A stretch of 55,293 nucleotides of DNA from SIG603 sp963611165 (GTDB lineage Bacteria; Bacillota; Clostridia; Oscillospirales; Acutalibacteraceae): the NCBI GenBank assembly GCA_963611165.1, contig CAVDQG010000011.1, forward strand, positions 1 to 55,293, in the 5' to 3' direction. Every line of letters begins with the position of its first letter. Position 1 is the stretch's first letter. Shown here one piece after another: positions 1 to 8,943 of this stretch. The position numbers and the translations under genes are program-made. The notes beneath the pieces were generated by a model, which saw only the letters and a program-made list of their open reading frames with translations, was not told the DNA's origin and searched no databases.

Positions 1-157
1 CCCATAATGAGTACATTATACCACATTCACCCGCTATTTAACAGCATTTTAAAACATTTATATTAAATTTGCCACAATTTCTAAAAATGTGCTTTTAGCC
101 ATAATTCTTATGGTCATTTTTCATTTTCAAGAAGCCTTATCACTGTTGTCGGATGCA
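1..157. other. AT-rich stretch at the window edge, no gene seen
   Basis: This is the region downstream of the rhamnosidase gene. It is AT-rich. The plus-strand reading frame that enters here from position 89 runs antisense through the end of the rhamnosidase and has no ribosome binding site, so it is not called. A small palindrome (CCATAA-ttc-TTATGG, 99-113) is the only other structure seen. Confidence 0.6.
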
Positions 158-191
158 AAGAAAAGACGCAGTCTCTTTTGGAGATTGCGTC
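158..191 (-). terminator. Rho-independent terminator of the rhamnosidase gene
   Basis: On the minus strand the arms GACGCAATCTC (191-181) and GAGACTGCGTC (175-165) form an 11-bp stem with one mismatch and a short loop. TTTTCTTT follows. The stem lies 17 bases beyond the rhamnosidase stop codon. Confidence 0.85.
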
Positions 192-208
192 GAAACTTAT
201 ATATGAAA

Positions 209-2869
209 TTATTTAACGATATAAGTACCCGTTGTAAGCACAGCAGTGATATAGCCATCCTTAGCTGTTACCTTCTCGCCGTTAATTGTACAATCGGCAA
301 GATCCTTTGCCTCAAGCTTGAGGTTAGCCTTTGCGCCAAACGGAATCTCGAACTCATAGACAAGCTTTCCGTCCTCATAGCTGAATCCGCTCTTGTACAT
401 ACCCATCGGTGAGTTGAAGGAAGCCTTAACCGACGGAAGTCTGTTATCAGGCTGTGGTGCCAAATCAATAACCTTGAAGCCCGGCTCGTCCTCATGTGGC
501 TTGATACCGCAAACATTACGGTAAACCCACTCGAAAACAGCGCCGTAAGAATAGTGGTTCATGGAGTTCATGCTTGTACCGCTGATTTTTCCGTCAGGAT
601 TGATTGAGTTCCATCTCTCCCAAATGGTTGTGGCACCCATATTGACCTCATAGAGCCAGCTTGGGTAATCTTCATTAAGGAAGAGTGTGTAAGCAATGTC
701 GTTTGCTCCGTTATCGGAAAGTGCACGGCACAAAACAGGTGTTCCGAGGAAGCCCGTCTTGAGGTGATTGTCAGCTATAGACAGAAGATGAACAAGCTCA
801 TCCTTAATTTTTCCTCTGTTCTCCTCCTGAGCAATGCCGAAATGAAGCGACAAAGCGTTACCCGTCTGAGTTGAAGTGGCAACACGACCGCCCTTTGTGA
901 TAAACTCGTCTCTTGTTGCCTGAAGAATTTCTTCCGCACGCTTGAAGTAGATTTCAGCTAAATCATCCTTGCCCAGAACCTTAGCAGCCTTTGCGACAAG
1001 AGTGGTGGAGTAATAATAATAAGCAGAGCAAAGGAACGTGATATTTGTTCCGCCCATAACGCTTTCAGGGTCAAATCCCGACTTCGGGCCGTCAAGTGCA
1101 AGCCAGTCACCGAAATGCATGGTGAGCTCTTTCCAAAGTCTTGTGGAACCTGTGCTCTCATCAACTCGGTAAATCCAGTCTGCCCAATCCTTCATAGACT
1201 CAAACTGGTTCTCGAGAATGCTCTTGTCTCCTGTGTAAACATAAGTTGTCCACGGAACAACCGTTGCGGCATCAGCCCAGCCGACAGCACCGCCGTTAAA
1301 ATTTTTATCGTAGAGAAGTCCGTCTCTAACCATAAGCGGCGAAACCATAGTTACTCTACCGTCAAACTCCTTCTGGTCGGTGTAAAGGTCTTTACCGTAC
1401 TTTGTATAGAACGGCAGACAGTCCATATTAAAGTTAGCCGTTCCGCAGAATACCTGTGCGTCACCAGTCCAGCCCATTCTCTCGTCACGCTGTGGGCAGT
1501 CGGTCGGAACATCAACAAAGTTGTCTCTCTGTGACCAAAGTGAATTCAAGAAAAGTCTGTTCACTTTATCGTTTGAAGTCTCGATATTTCCCGTTGTTTC
1601 GAGGTCACTGTAAATCGCATAAGCTGTACAGTCCTCTGCCTTTATCTCACCCTCAAAGCCGCTCACCTTTACATATCTGAAGCCGTAGAAAGTTGTAATA
1701 GGTCTTATAACCTGCTCCGTACCGTCACAAACAAATCTGTATTCAGCCAAAGCAGAGCGAAGATTAGCGTTATAGAAACAATCGTCCTGAAGGATTTCAC
1801 CGTACTGAAGTCTGATAACCGTACCCTTTGGCTGATTTACCTTAATCTCCATCCAGCCTGTGATTTCCTGCTTGGTATCAAGAACGAATTCGTCTTTCGG
1901 AGTGATGATAACTTCGGGCTTAAACTCCTGCATCTTCTTGACGGGAACGCTTAGTCTGTCGGTGATTTCTCCGATTTTTGATGTATCGGCATACTTTACC
2001 TTGTTCCAGCAAGCATTGTAATCGCCCTCGGGAGAAGCCCAGTCCTTGACTTCCTTGGTGGAATCATACATCTCACCGTCATAAATCGAGCTGAATTTGA
2101 GCGGTGACGGTGTGCACTGCCAAGTATCGTCCGTGCAAGCAACGGTCTTTCCGTTTACAGTGACATCGCCCAAAAGCATATAGACAGAAGTGAAAACATC
2201 ACAAGGATCTCCCTTGTCGCCTGTTTCAAAATTACCTGCACCATGGTCAAAGCCGAATCTTCCCTTTGCCCAACCGTTACCAATAATTGCACCGACGGTG
2301 TTCTGTCCCTTTACAAGATAATCGGTGATATCATATGTCTGATACTGAAGCCATTTATCATAGGAATCGCAGTCAGGAGCGAGATATTCGTCACCGACAC
2401 GCTTGCCATTGATGTAAAGCTCATAGATACCAAGACCCGTGAAATATGCTCTTGCAGTCTCTATATTCTCATCAACCGTAAAGGTTTTTCTCATGTACGG
2501 CATGACATCATACGGAAGATCGGGAGTAATCATTTTTCCCTCAAAGCCCGTATCCATCTTGCCCGTTTCAAACCAAGCTGTATCGCTTACGGCGTTGTCG
2601 CCCTCGTTATCGGTGACCTCGACCTTCCAGTAATATCTTGTGGTCGGCTCAAGCTTAAATGTAAGCGGATATGCTCTCGAATCAGCCTTTTCGTCCTCGC
2701 CCGAATCAAACACCAATTCACTGAAATCAGCCGTCTTTGATACGGTCACTCTCGCCCACTTCTGCTCATTTCCCTTTGCTTCCTCAACAACCCAAGAAAG
2801 CTTCGGCGTTTTCAGTTCGAAACCGAGCGGATTTACAATTCTGTTTGTTTTTAATCTTTTAATAACCAT
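209..2869 (-). CDS. Alpha-L-rhamnosidase, glycoside hydrolase family 78
   Basis: Inverting GH78 enzymes release terminal L-rhamnose from plant pectin (rhamnogalacturonan), glycosides and bacterial polysaccharides. The 886-residue length is normal for the bacterial multi-domain form. An N-terminal fibronectin-like beta domain (about 1-105, with RYYWKVEVTD near its end) is followed by carbohydrate-binding-like beta domains. The (alpha/alpha)6 catalytic domain has the hallmark DVPTDCPQRDERMGWTGD near residue 460, which includes the acidic residues of the active site. MGATTIWERWNS near residue 748 supplies the second catalytic Glu. A C-terminal beta domain closes the protein. There is no signal peptide, so it is probably cytoplasmic and acts on imported oligosaccharides. 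The ATG follows GAGGTG with 5-base spacing. It is a single-gene unit with its own promoter and terminator. Confidence 0.93.
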   Translation of the reverse strand: MVIKRLKTNRIVNPLGFELKTPKLSWVVEEAKGNEQKWARVTVSKTADFSELVFDSGEDEKADSRAYPLTFKLEPTTRYYWKVEVTDNEGDNAVSDTAWFETGKMDTGFEGKMITPDLPYDVMPYMRKTFTVDENIETARAYFTGLGIYELYINGKRVGDEYLAPDCDSYDKWLQYQTYDITDYLVKGQNTVGAIIGNGWAKGRFGFDHGAGNFETGDKGDPCDVFTSVYMLLGDVTVNGKTVACTDDTWQCTPSPLKFSSIYDGEMYDSTKEVKDWASPEGDYNACWNKVKYADTSKIGEITDRLSVPVKKMQEFKPEVIITPKDEFVLDTKQEITGWMEIKVNQPKGTVIRLQYGEILQDDCFYNANLRSALAEYRFVCDGTEQVIRPITTFYGFRYVKVSGFEGEIKAEDCTAYAIYSDLETTGNIETSNDKVNRLFLNSLWSQRDNFVDVPTDCPQRDERMGWTGDAQVFCGTANFNMDCLPFYTKYGKDLYTDQKEFDGRVTMVSPLMVRDGLLYDKNFNGGAVGWADAATVVPWTTYVYTGDKSILENQFESMKDWADWIYRVDESTGSTRLWKELTMHFGDWLALDGPKSGFDPESVMGGTNITFLCSAYYYYSTTLVAKAAKVLGKDDLAEIYFKRAEEILQATRDEFITKGGRVATSTQTGNALSLHFGIAQEENRGKIKDELVHLLSIADNHLKTGFLGTPVLCRALSDNGANDIAYTLFLNEDYPSWLYEVNMGATTIWERWNSINPDGKISGTSMNSMNHYSYGAVFEWVYRNVCGIKPHEDEPGFKVIDLAPQPDNRLPSVKASFNSPMGMYKSGFSYEDGKLVYEFEIPFGAKANLKLEAKDLADCTINGEKVTAKDGYITAVLTTGTYIVK

Positions 2870-2953
2870 TACAACACCTCGTCAAAACGACATTCGATTT
2901 AGTCACTTAAGTCCCTTGAAAACATTTATTGCGTTTGTTTTCATCTGTTATAG

Positions 2954-2982
2954 ATTATATCACGGGGGAAAGGCAATTTCCA
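2954..2982 (-). promoter_or_regulatory. Candidate sigma-A promoter for the rhamnosidase gene
   Basis: On the minus strand a perfect -10 TATAAT (2959-2954) lies 17 bases after TGGAAA (2982-2977), a 4/6 match to the -35 consensus. The weak -35 would suit an activated promoter. It sits about 85 bases upstream of the start codon. Confidence 0.55.
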
Positions 2983-3089
2983 CAAATAATATAAAAACAG
3001 CTAAGAAAAGCACAAAATATAATAAAATATCACAAGAAACAACATTCAAAAAGCGAAACATCTTAAAAAATGTCGGTTTAAGAACAAAA

Positions 3090-3117
3090 TGTGGGTACAG
3101 ATTTCTCTGTACCCACA
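3090..3117 (-). terminator. Rho-independent terminator of PFOR
   Basis: A perfect 12-bp stem (TGTGGGTACAGA / TCTGTACCCACA) with a 4-base loop is followed on the minus strand by TTTTGTTC. It lies 40 bases past the PFOR stop codon. A shorter T run on the plus side is not needed, because no plus-strand gene ends here. Confidence 0.9.
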
Positions 3118-3156
3118 AAATTTGTCTAGCAATATTAAGCTATATCAAGCAAGAGA

Positions 3157-6100
3157 TTACTTGTAGAGCTCAACGAGTCTCTCAAGATGCTCTCTGACTT
3201 CCTTGGAGTGTTCCTCTGCCTTTGCGAAGAGCTTCTCTGCACGATCCGGGAAGGAACGTGTAAGTGAAGAGTAACGAGCCTCGCCGAGAAGGAATTCCTT
3301 GTAGTCGCCTGTTGCCGGCTTGCTGTCAAGCGTGAACGGATTCTTGCCCTCTGCCTTAGCTGCCGGGTTGAATCTGAACATATTCCAGTAACCAGCCTTA
3401 ACAGCCTTGTTCATCTCGGACTGGCAGTTTGTCATACCGCCCTTGATGGAGTGCATCTCACAAGGAGCATAGCAGATAACAAGTGACGGGCCGTGATAAG
3501 CCTCTGCCTCCTTGATTGCCTTGAGAGTCTGATTCTGGTCAGCACCCATAGCAACCTGTGCTACGTAAACATAGCCGTAAGACATAGCAATCTCAGCGAG
3601 TGACTTCTTAGCGATTTCCTTACCTGCAGAAGCAAACTGTGCTACCTGACCAATCTGAGAAGCCTTGGAAGCCTGTCCGCCTGTGTTGGAGTAAACCTCT
3701 GTATCGAAGACCATGATATTGATATCCTCACCGGAAGCGAGAACGTGGTCAACACCGCCGAAGCCGATGTCGTATGCCCATCCGTCGCCACCGAAGACCC
3801 ATACAGACTTCTTGGAGAGATATTCCTTGGACTTAAGAATCTCCTTAGCCTCATCACAACCGCAAGCCTCAAGAGCAGAGACAAGAGCAGCTGTAGCAGC
3901 CTGGTTCTTAGAACCGTCCTCGAGTGTTGCGAGGTACTCTGCAGCAGCAGTCTTAACAGCCTCAGGAGCCTCGTCCTTAGCGGAGAGAGCCTCAACCTTA
4001 GCTACAAGTCTTGATCTGATAGCCTTCTGTCCGAGGTACATACCGAAGCCGTGCTCAGCGTTATCCTCGAAGAGTGAGTTAGCCCATGCAGGACCATGAC
4101 CTGCCTTGTTTGTTGTGTAAGGAGATGTAGCAGCAGGGCCACCCCAGATAGAGGAACAACCTGTTGCGTTTGAAATATACATTCTGTCGCCGAAGAGCTG
4201 AGTTACTATTCTTGCATATGCTGTTTCTGCACAACCTGCGCAAGAACCGGAGAACTCGAGGAGCGGCTGCTTGTACTGTGAAGAAATAACAGTATCGTTC
4301 TTAGCAACCTCCGGCTTCTCAGCAACATTAGCTACCATGTAATCGAATACCGGCTGCTGATCCTCCTGAGTCTCACGAGCAACCATTGTAAGTGACTTAG
4401 TCGGGCAAACACCGATACATACGCCGCATCCCATACAATCCATAGGAGAAATAGCGAGGCTGTACTTGTAGTTTGTCTTTACGACAGGTCTCTTAGCGAA
4501 CTTTGTGTTTGCAGGTGCATTAGCAGCCTCTTCCTCTGTGAGAGCGAAAGGTCTGATTGTAGCATGCGGGCAAACGAATACGCACTTGTTACACTCTGCG
4601 CAAGTCTCGTTGTTCCACTCAGGTACGTTAACAGCAACGCCACGCTTCTCGTAAGCGGAAGCACCCTGCTCAAATGTACCGTCAACATGATCAACGAATG
4701 CGGAAACAGGAAGTGAATCACCCTCCATGCGTCCGACAGGCTTGAGGATAGTATCAACCATCTTTACAAGCTTAGCAGGACCGTTCTCTGTGACAGCCTT
4801 AGGAGCGTCAACAGCGTCAGCCCACTCTGCAGGAACGTCAATCTTAACGAGAGCGTCCTTACCTGCGTCGATAGCCTTCCAGTTGTTGTCAACAATCTCT
4901 CTGCCCTTCTTTAGGTAAGACTTCTCAGCAGCTTCCTTCATGTGCTGAACAGCCTCTTCAATCGGCATAACCTTAGCGAGTGTGAAGAATGCGGACTGGA
5001 GAATTGTGTTTGTTCTCTTGCCCATGCCGCACTGAACAGCGAGGTCGATAGCGTTGATTGTATAAAGCTGGATGTCATTCTTAGCGATATATCTCTTTGT
5101 CTCAGCGGAAAGGTGCTCACCGAGCTCCTCAGGAGTCCACTGGCAGTTGATGAGGAATGTACCGCCCGGCTTAACATCGTTTACCATCTTGTAGCCCTTA
5201 AGAATGTAGGACGGGTTGTGGCAAGCAACGAAGTCAGCCTTATTGATGTAGTATGGGCTCTTAATCGGCTTGTCACCGAAACGAAGATGGGAAATTGTGA
5301 TACCGCCTGTCTTCTTGGAGTCATACTGGAAATATGCCTGAACAAACTTATTTGTGTAGTCACCGATAATCTTGATGGAGTTCTTGTTAGCACCGACAGT
5401 ACCGTCGCCGCCGAGACCCCAGAACTTAGCCTCGATTGTACCCGGAGTAGCTGTGTTCGGTGCCGGCTTCTCTTCAAGTGAGAGATGTGTAACGTCATCG
5501 TTGATACCGATTGTGAAGTGCTCCTTCGGAGCGTCCTTCTTGAGCTCGTCATAAACAGCAAATACGCTTGAAGGAGGAGTGTCCTTTGAGCCTAAGCCGT
5601 AACGACCGCCGATAACCTTAATGTCGCTTCTGCCTGTAGCTGCAAGAGCTGCGATAACATCGAGGTAAAGCGGCTCACCGAGTGAACCCGGCTCCTTTGT
5701 TCTGTCGAGAACAGCAATTTTCTTAACAGAAGCAGGAATAGCCTCAGCAAGCTTCTCTGCTACGAAAGGTCTGTAAAGTCTTACCTTGACAAGACCGACC
5801 TTCTCACCCTTAGCTGTGAGATAATCGATAACCTCTTCTGCTACGTCATTGATAGAGCCCATAGCGATGATGATGTTTTCAGCATCGGGAGCACCGTAGT
5901 AGTTGAAGAGCTTGTAGTTTGTGCCGAGCTTAGCGTTAACCTTATCCATGTACTCCTCAACGATAGCAGGGAGTGCATTGTAATACTCGTTGCAAGCCTC
6001 ACGATGCTGGAAGAAGATATCTCCGTTCTCATGAGAACCACGCATTACAGGATGCTCCGGGTTAAGAGCTCTCTTTCTGAACGCATCAACAGCGTCCATA

Positions 6101-6687
6101 TCGACCATTTCCTTGAGATCGTCATAGTCCCAGATCTCAATCTTCTGAATCTCGTGAGAGGTTCTGAAGCCGTCGAAGAAGTTAACGAACGGAACTCTGC
6201 CCTTGATTGCAGCAAGATGAGCAACAGCGCCGAGGTCCATAACCTCCTGAGGGTTAGTCTCGCAAAGCATTGCAAAGCCTGTCTGACGGCAAGCGTAAAC
6301 ATCGGAGTGATCGCCGAAGATGTTAAGAGCGTGAGAAGCAACGCAACGTGCGGAAACATGGAATACTGCCGGTAAAAGCTCGCCGGCAATCTTATACATG
6401 TTCGGAATCATGAGGAGAAGTCCCTGTGAAGCTGTGTATGTTGTGGTGAGAGCACCGGCAGCAAGTGAGCCGTGAACTGTACCTGAAGCACCAGCCTCAG
6501 ACTGCATCTCCGAAACCTTTACGGTTGTTCCGAAAATATTCTTGAGTCCCTGAGCAGACCACTGATCGACGTAGTCAGCCATCGGGCTGGATGGAGTGAT
6601 AGGATAAATGCCTGCAACTTCTGTAAAAGCGTATGATACATGAGCAGCAGCATTATTACCATCCATAGATTTCATTTTTCTGGCCAT
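3157..6687 (-). CDS. nifJ: Pyruvate:ferredoxin (flavodoxin) oxidoreductase, single-chain
   Basis: This cytoplasmic enzyme oxidises pyruvate and CoA to acetyl-CoA and CO2 and passes the electrons to ferredoxin. It is the central pyruvate-cleaving step in anaerobic Clostridia. The 1176-residue length matches the homodimeric single-chain form. The order of parts is: N-terminal pyrimidine-binding domain (YPITPSSPMAD near 28), gamma-type domain with FWGLGGDGTVGANKNSIK near 425, two ferredoxin-type 4Fe-4S motifs (CAECNKCVFVCP near 692 and CMGCGVCIGVCP near 748), and a C-terminal TPP domain (SGSCAGCAETAYARI near 815, then GGDGWAYDIGFGGVDHVLA). The ATG has a strong AAAGGAGG site. It is monocistronic, with its own promoter and terminator. 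Confidence 0.97.
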   Translation of the reverse strand: MARKMKSMDGNNAAAHVSYAFTEVAGIYPITPSSPMADYVDQWSAQGLKNIFGTTVKVSEMQSEAGASGTVHGSLAAGALTTTYTASQGLLLMIPNMYKIAGELLPAVFHVSARCVASHALNIFGDHSDVYACRQTGFAMLCETNPQEVMDLGAVAHLAAIKGRVPFVNFFDGFRTSHEIQKIEIWDYDDLKEMVDMDAVDAFRKRALNPEHPVMRGSHENGDIFFQHREACNEYYNALPAIVEEYMDKVNAKLGTNYKLFNYYGAPDAENIIIAMGSINDVAEEVIDYLTAKGEKVGLVKVRLYRPFVAEKLAEAIPASVKKIAVLDRTKEPGSLGEPLYLDVIAALAATGRSDIKVIGGRYGLGSKDTPPSSVFAVYDELKKDAPKEHFTIGINDDVTHLSLEEKPAPNTATPGTIEAKFWGLGGDGTVGANKNSIKIIGDYTNKFVQAYFQYDSKKTGGITISHLRFGDKPIKSPYYINKADFVACHNPSYILKGYKMVNDVKPGGTFLINCQWTPEELGEHLSAETKRYIAKNDIQLYTINAIDLAVQCGMGKRTNTILQSAFFTLAKVMPIEEAVQHMKEAAEKSYLKKGREIVDNNWKAIDAGKDALVKIDVPAEWADAVDAPKAVTENGPAKLVKMVDTILKPVGRMEGDSLPVSAFVDHVDGTFEQGASAYEKRGVAVNVPEWNNETCAECNKCVFVCPHATIRPFALTEEEAANAPANTKFAKRPVVKTNYKYSLAISPMDCMGCGVCIGVCPTKSLTMVARETQEDQQPVFDYMVANVAEKPEVAKNDTVISSQYKQPLLEFSGSCAGCAETAYARIVTQLFGDRMYISNATGCSSIWGGPAATSPYTTNKAGHGPAWANSLFEDNAEHGFGMYLGQKAIRSRLVAKVEALSAKDEAPEAVKTAAAEYLATLEDGSKNQAATAALVSALEACGCDEAKEILKSKEYLSKKSVWVFGGDGWAYDIGFGGVDHVLASGEDINIMVFDTEVYSNTGGQASKASQIGQVAQFASAGKEIAKKSLAEIAMSYGYVYVAQVAMGADQNQTLKAIKEAEAYHGPSLVICYAPCEMHSIKGGMTNCQSEMNKAVKAGYWNMFRFNPAAKAEGKNPFTLDSKPATGDYKEFLLGEARYSSLTRSFPDRAEKLFAKAEEHSKEVREHLERLVELYK

Positions 6688-6750
6688 AAAATTTTCCTCC
6701 TTTAAGGATTTTACTAAAAACCCGCGGTCTAATATTCACCGTACACAGTT

Positions 6751-6779
6751 ATTCTAACATCTTTAAACAAAAGTATCAA
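6751..6779 (-). promoter_or_regulatory. Sigma-A promoter for PFOR
   Basis: On the minus strand TTGATA (6779-6774) and TAGAAT (6756-6751) are 17 bases apart, each 5/6 to consensus. The predicted start is near 6744, giving a leader of about 55 bases that ends in AAAGGAGG. Confidence 0.75.
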
Positions 6780-6979
6780 GAAAAAAACGATATATTTTCA
6801 AGGGCAATTATCGATATTTAATACTTTATTCACATTTATAAGGCTGTTTTTTAGGTTAGTATCTACTACAAAATTATTTGCGTGCAATATTTTTTGGATA
6901 CATTCAATAATACAGGATACCATATCCAAAACTACCCCTTATCGTTTTCAAAACGAAAATAAAAAAATTAAAAAAAGTG

Positions 6980-7008
6980 TTGACAAATCACAAAGCTTCG
7001 ATTATAAT
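6980..7008 (+). promoter_or_regulatory. Consensus sigma-A promoter for the tRNA-Asp/tRNA-Thr unit
   Basis: TTGACA (6980-6985), a 17-base spacer and TATAAT (7003-7008) form a perfect consensus promoter. It lies about 40 bases upstream of the mature tRNA-Asp 5' end, as expected for a strong stable-RNA promoter. Confidence 0.9.
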
Positions 7009-7056
7009 AAACAAGCACTCGGGAAAACGAGTAAAACCTAAAGTAAAACTTAATAT

Positions 7057-7133
7057 GGCCTGGTAGTTCAGCTGGTTAGAACGCTAGCCTGTCACGCTAG
7101 AGGTCGACGGTTCGATCCCGTTCCAGGTCGCCA
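7057..7133 (+). tRNA. tRNA-Asp (GTC)
   Basis: The 77-base sequence folds as a complete cloverleaf. The acceptor stem GGCCTGG / CCAGGTC has one G-T pair. The anticodon stem CTAGC / GCTAG encloses loop CTGTCAC with anticodon GTC. The T loop is GGTTCGATCCC-like and the 3' CCA is encoded. It is the first gene of a two-tRNA transcript. Confidence 0.96.
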
Positions 7134-7177
7134 CCAATAGCAAGCTTCTTATTTATATAACAGCTTGCTATTTGTAT

Positions 7178-7253
7178 GCTGTTATGGCTCAGGTGGTAGA
7201 GCACGTCCTTGGTAAGGACGAGGTCACCGGTTCGAGTCCGGTTAACAGCTCCA
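7178..7253 (+). tRNA. tRNA-Thr (GGT)
   Basis: The 76-base sequence folds as a complete cloverleaf. The acceptor stem GCTGTTA / TAACAGC is perfect. The anticodon stem CGTCC / GGACG encloses TTGGTAA with anticodon GGT. The discriminator base is T and the CCA is encoded. It lies 44 bases after tRNA-Asp and is directly followed by a terminator. Confidence 0.96.
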
Positions 7254-7283
7254 AAATCCGCAGAGAAATCTGCGGATTTTTGC
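7254..7283 (+). terminator. Rho-independent terminator of the tRNA unit
   Basis: The stem AAATCCGCAGA / TCTGCGGATTT (11 bp) with a GAAA loop begins right after the CCA of tRNA-Thr. It ends in a T run. Confidence 0.92.
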
Positions 7284-7315
7284 TTTCTCTTTTCTTTTTT
7301 AATATTCAACAAACT

Positions 7316-7353
7316 AAAAATTCGTTAAAGCCTCAAAGCCTTAACGAATTTTT
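7316..7353 (-). terminator. Terminator of the flavoprotein operon, probably bidirectional
   Basis: The arms AAAAATTCGTTAA (7316-7328) and TTAACGAATTTTT (7341-7353) form a 13-bp perfect stem with T runs in both directions. It starts 4 bases past the stop codon of the minus-strand flavoprotein. It also backs up the tRNA terminator on the plus strand. Confidence 0.85.
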
Positions 7354-7356
7354 TCT

Positions 7357-8943
7357 TTAGTATTTAGATATAATTTTCTCTGCGATTTTTATTCCGTCCA
7401 CAGCAGCCGAAGTAATTCCTCCCGCATATCCTGCTCCCTCACCTGCCGGGTAAACTCCCTTAAAGCGAATGCTCTCGAGATTTTCCCCACGCATAATTCT
7501 AACGGGGCACGAGCTTCTCGATTCGGGTGCTGTCAAAACGGCATCAGGCAAATCGTAGCCCTTGATTTTTCTTGCAAAAAGCGGCATTGCCTCTCTTATC
7601 GAGTCGGTTATAAACGACGGGAACAATTCATCCAAATCCGCTCCGACAACACCCGGCTGATATGACGGCTTAACAGAGGCGAAACTTTCGGTTTTTCTTT
7701 TTGCCATAAAATCACCGAGAGTCTGAGCAGGCGCAGAATAGTTTGAACCGCCAAGCACAAACGCCGCCTTTTCAAGCTTTTCCTGAAATTCAAACCCGGC
7801 AAAAAGCGGCTGTCCCTCAAAGTCCTCGGGATTCAGTCCGACAAGTATTGCCGCATTGGAATTTTCATCGTCTCTTAAGAACTTACTCATTCCGTTTGTG
7901 ACGACATGCTCTTTAAACGAAGTTGCACCTACAACTGTTCCGCCCGGGCACATGCAGAACGAGTAAACTCCTCTGCCGTTCGGCAAATGCACCGCAAGCT
8001 TGTAATCGGCATTGGGAAGCTTTTTGTAGCTTTCGCCGTACTGTGAACGGCTTATAAGCTCAGCAGGATGCTCGATTCTCATACCCACCGCAAACGGCTT
8101 TTTCTCCATAGGAAAGCCGAGACTGTCTATCATCTTGAATGTATCTCTTGCACTGTGTCCGATTGCTATTACAACATCGTCTGTCTCAACATTTAATTCT
8201 TCATTACTTTTTAAATCAAGAAGCTCAGCGCCAACAACACTGTCTTCCTTTATATTAAGTCCGACAAGCTTTGTGTTAAATCTCACTTCACCACCAAGTG
8301 AAATAATTCTCTTGCGGATATTTTCGACAGTTTTCGGAAGTTTGTCTGTGCCGATATGCGGCTTAGCCTCATACAGTATTTCTTCGGGAGCACCGTATTT
8401 CACAAAAGTCTCGAGAACCATTCTGATTCTCGGGTCTTTGATTCCCGTGTTCAGTTTTCCGTCAGAAAAAGTGCCTGCTCCGCCCTCTCCGAACTGAATG
8501 TTGGAATTCTCGTCAAGCACTCTGTTTAGCCAAAAGTTATTGACCGATTTCTCTCGCTCCTCGACGCATTCGCCACGCTCGACAACTATCGGTTTTGCCC
8601 CGGCCTCAGCCAAAATGAGAGCCGCAAACATTCCCGCAGGGCCGAAGCCGACAACAAGCGGTCGCTTTGAGAAATTCTTCTTTGACGGCATTTCATAATG
8701 CGGTACATTTGCTAAACTCAGCTTGGAATTTTTCTTAAAAAGCTTATTTTCGTTCACATTTACTTCTACATCAAGTGTAAGCACATAGTAGATATTTCCT
8801 TTATCCCTCGCATCCACCGATTTTTTGAAAATGTGAACCGCCTTCACCGAAGCCTTATCAAGCTTCAGCTTTTGGCATGATATTTTCAGAAGGTCTTCCT
8901 CCTTATAATCAAGAGGAAGCTTAACATTACTTATTCTTATCAT
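7357..8943 (-). CDS. FAD-dependent oxidoreductase of the COG2509 type
   Basis: The 528-residue protein has an N-terminal alpha/beta domain (about 1-85) typical of COG2509 proteins. A two-dinucleotide-binding flavoprotein fold follows, with the FAD-binding motif VVGFGPAGMFAALILAEAGA near residue 97. GEGGAGTFSDGKL (near 152), CPGGTVVGATS (near 333) and the C-terminal GEGAGYAGGITSAAVDGI (near 503) are family hallmarks. Substrate and physiological role are unknown. It is sometimes called an uncharacterised FAD-utilising dehydrogenase. Its ATG lies inside the end of the upstream flavoprotein gene (17-base overlap), so the two are probably translationally coupled. Confidence 0.9.
   Translation of the reverse strand: MIRISNVKLPLDYKEEDLLKISCQKLKLDKASVKAVHIFKKSVDARDKGNIYYVLTLDVEVNVNENKLFKKNSKLSLANVPHYEMPSKKNFSKRPLVVGFGPAGMFAALILAEAGAKPIVVERGECVEEREKSVNNFWLNRVLDENSNIQFGEGGAGTFSDGKLNTGIKDPRIRMVLETFVKYGAPEEILYEAKPHIGTDKLPKTVENIRKRIISLGGEVRFNTKLVGLNIKEDSVVGAELLDLKSNEELNVETDDVVIAIGHSARDTFKMIDSLGFPMEKKPFAVGMRIEHPAELISRSQYGESYKKLPNADYKLAVHLPNGRGVYSFCMCPGGTVVGATSFKEHVVTNGMSKFLRDDENSNAAILVGLNPEDFEGQPLFAGFEFQEKLEKAAFVLGGSNYSAPAQTLGDFMAKRKTESFASVKPSYQPGVVGADLDELFPSFITDSIREAMPLFARKIKGYDLPDAVLTAPESRSSCPVRIMRGENLESIRFKGVYPAGEGAGYAGGITSAAVDGIKIAEKIISKY

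Larger units (their letters stand above)
6688..7056. other. Divergent intergenic region between PFOR and the tRNA genes
   Basis: This 369-base AT-rich gap holds the PFOR promoter (minus) and the tRNA promoter (plus), listed separately. Between them lies an inverted repeat TTTTGGATA (6892-6900) / TATCCAAAA (6923-6931) and a small palindrome CGTTTT-c-AAAACG (6943-6955). No open reading frame with a ribosome binding site was seen. Confidence 0.7.

Noticed and set aside
2640..3197. Plus-strand reading frame of 185 codons across the rhamnosidase start and PFOR end
   Set aside because: It runs antisense through two clear genes, a terminator and a promoter, with no ribosome binding site. It is a chance open frame.
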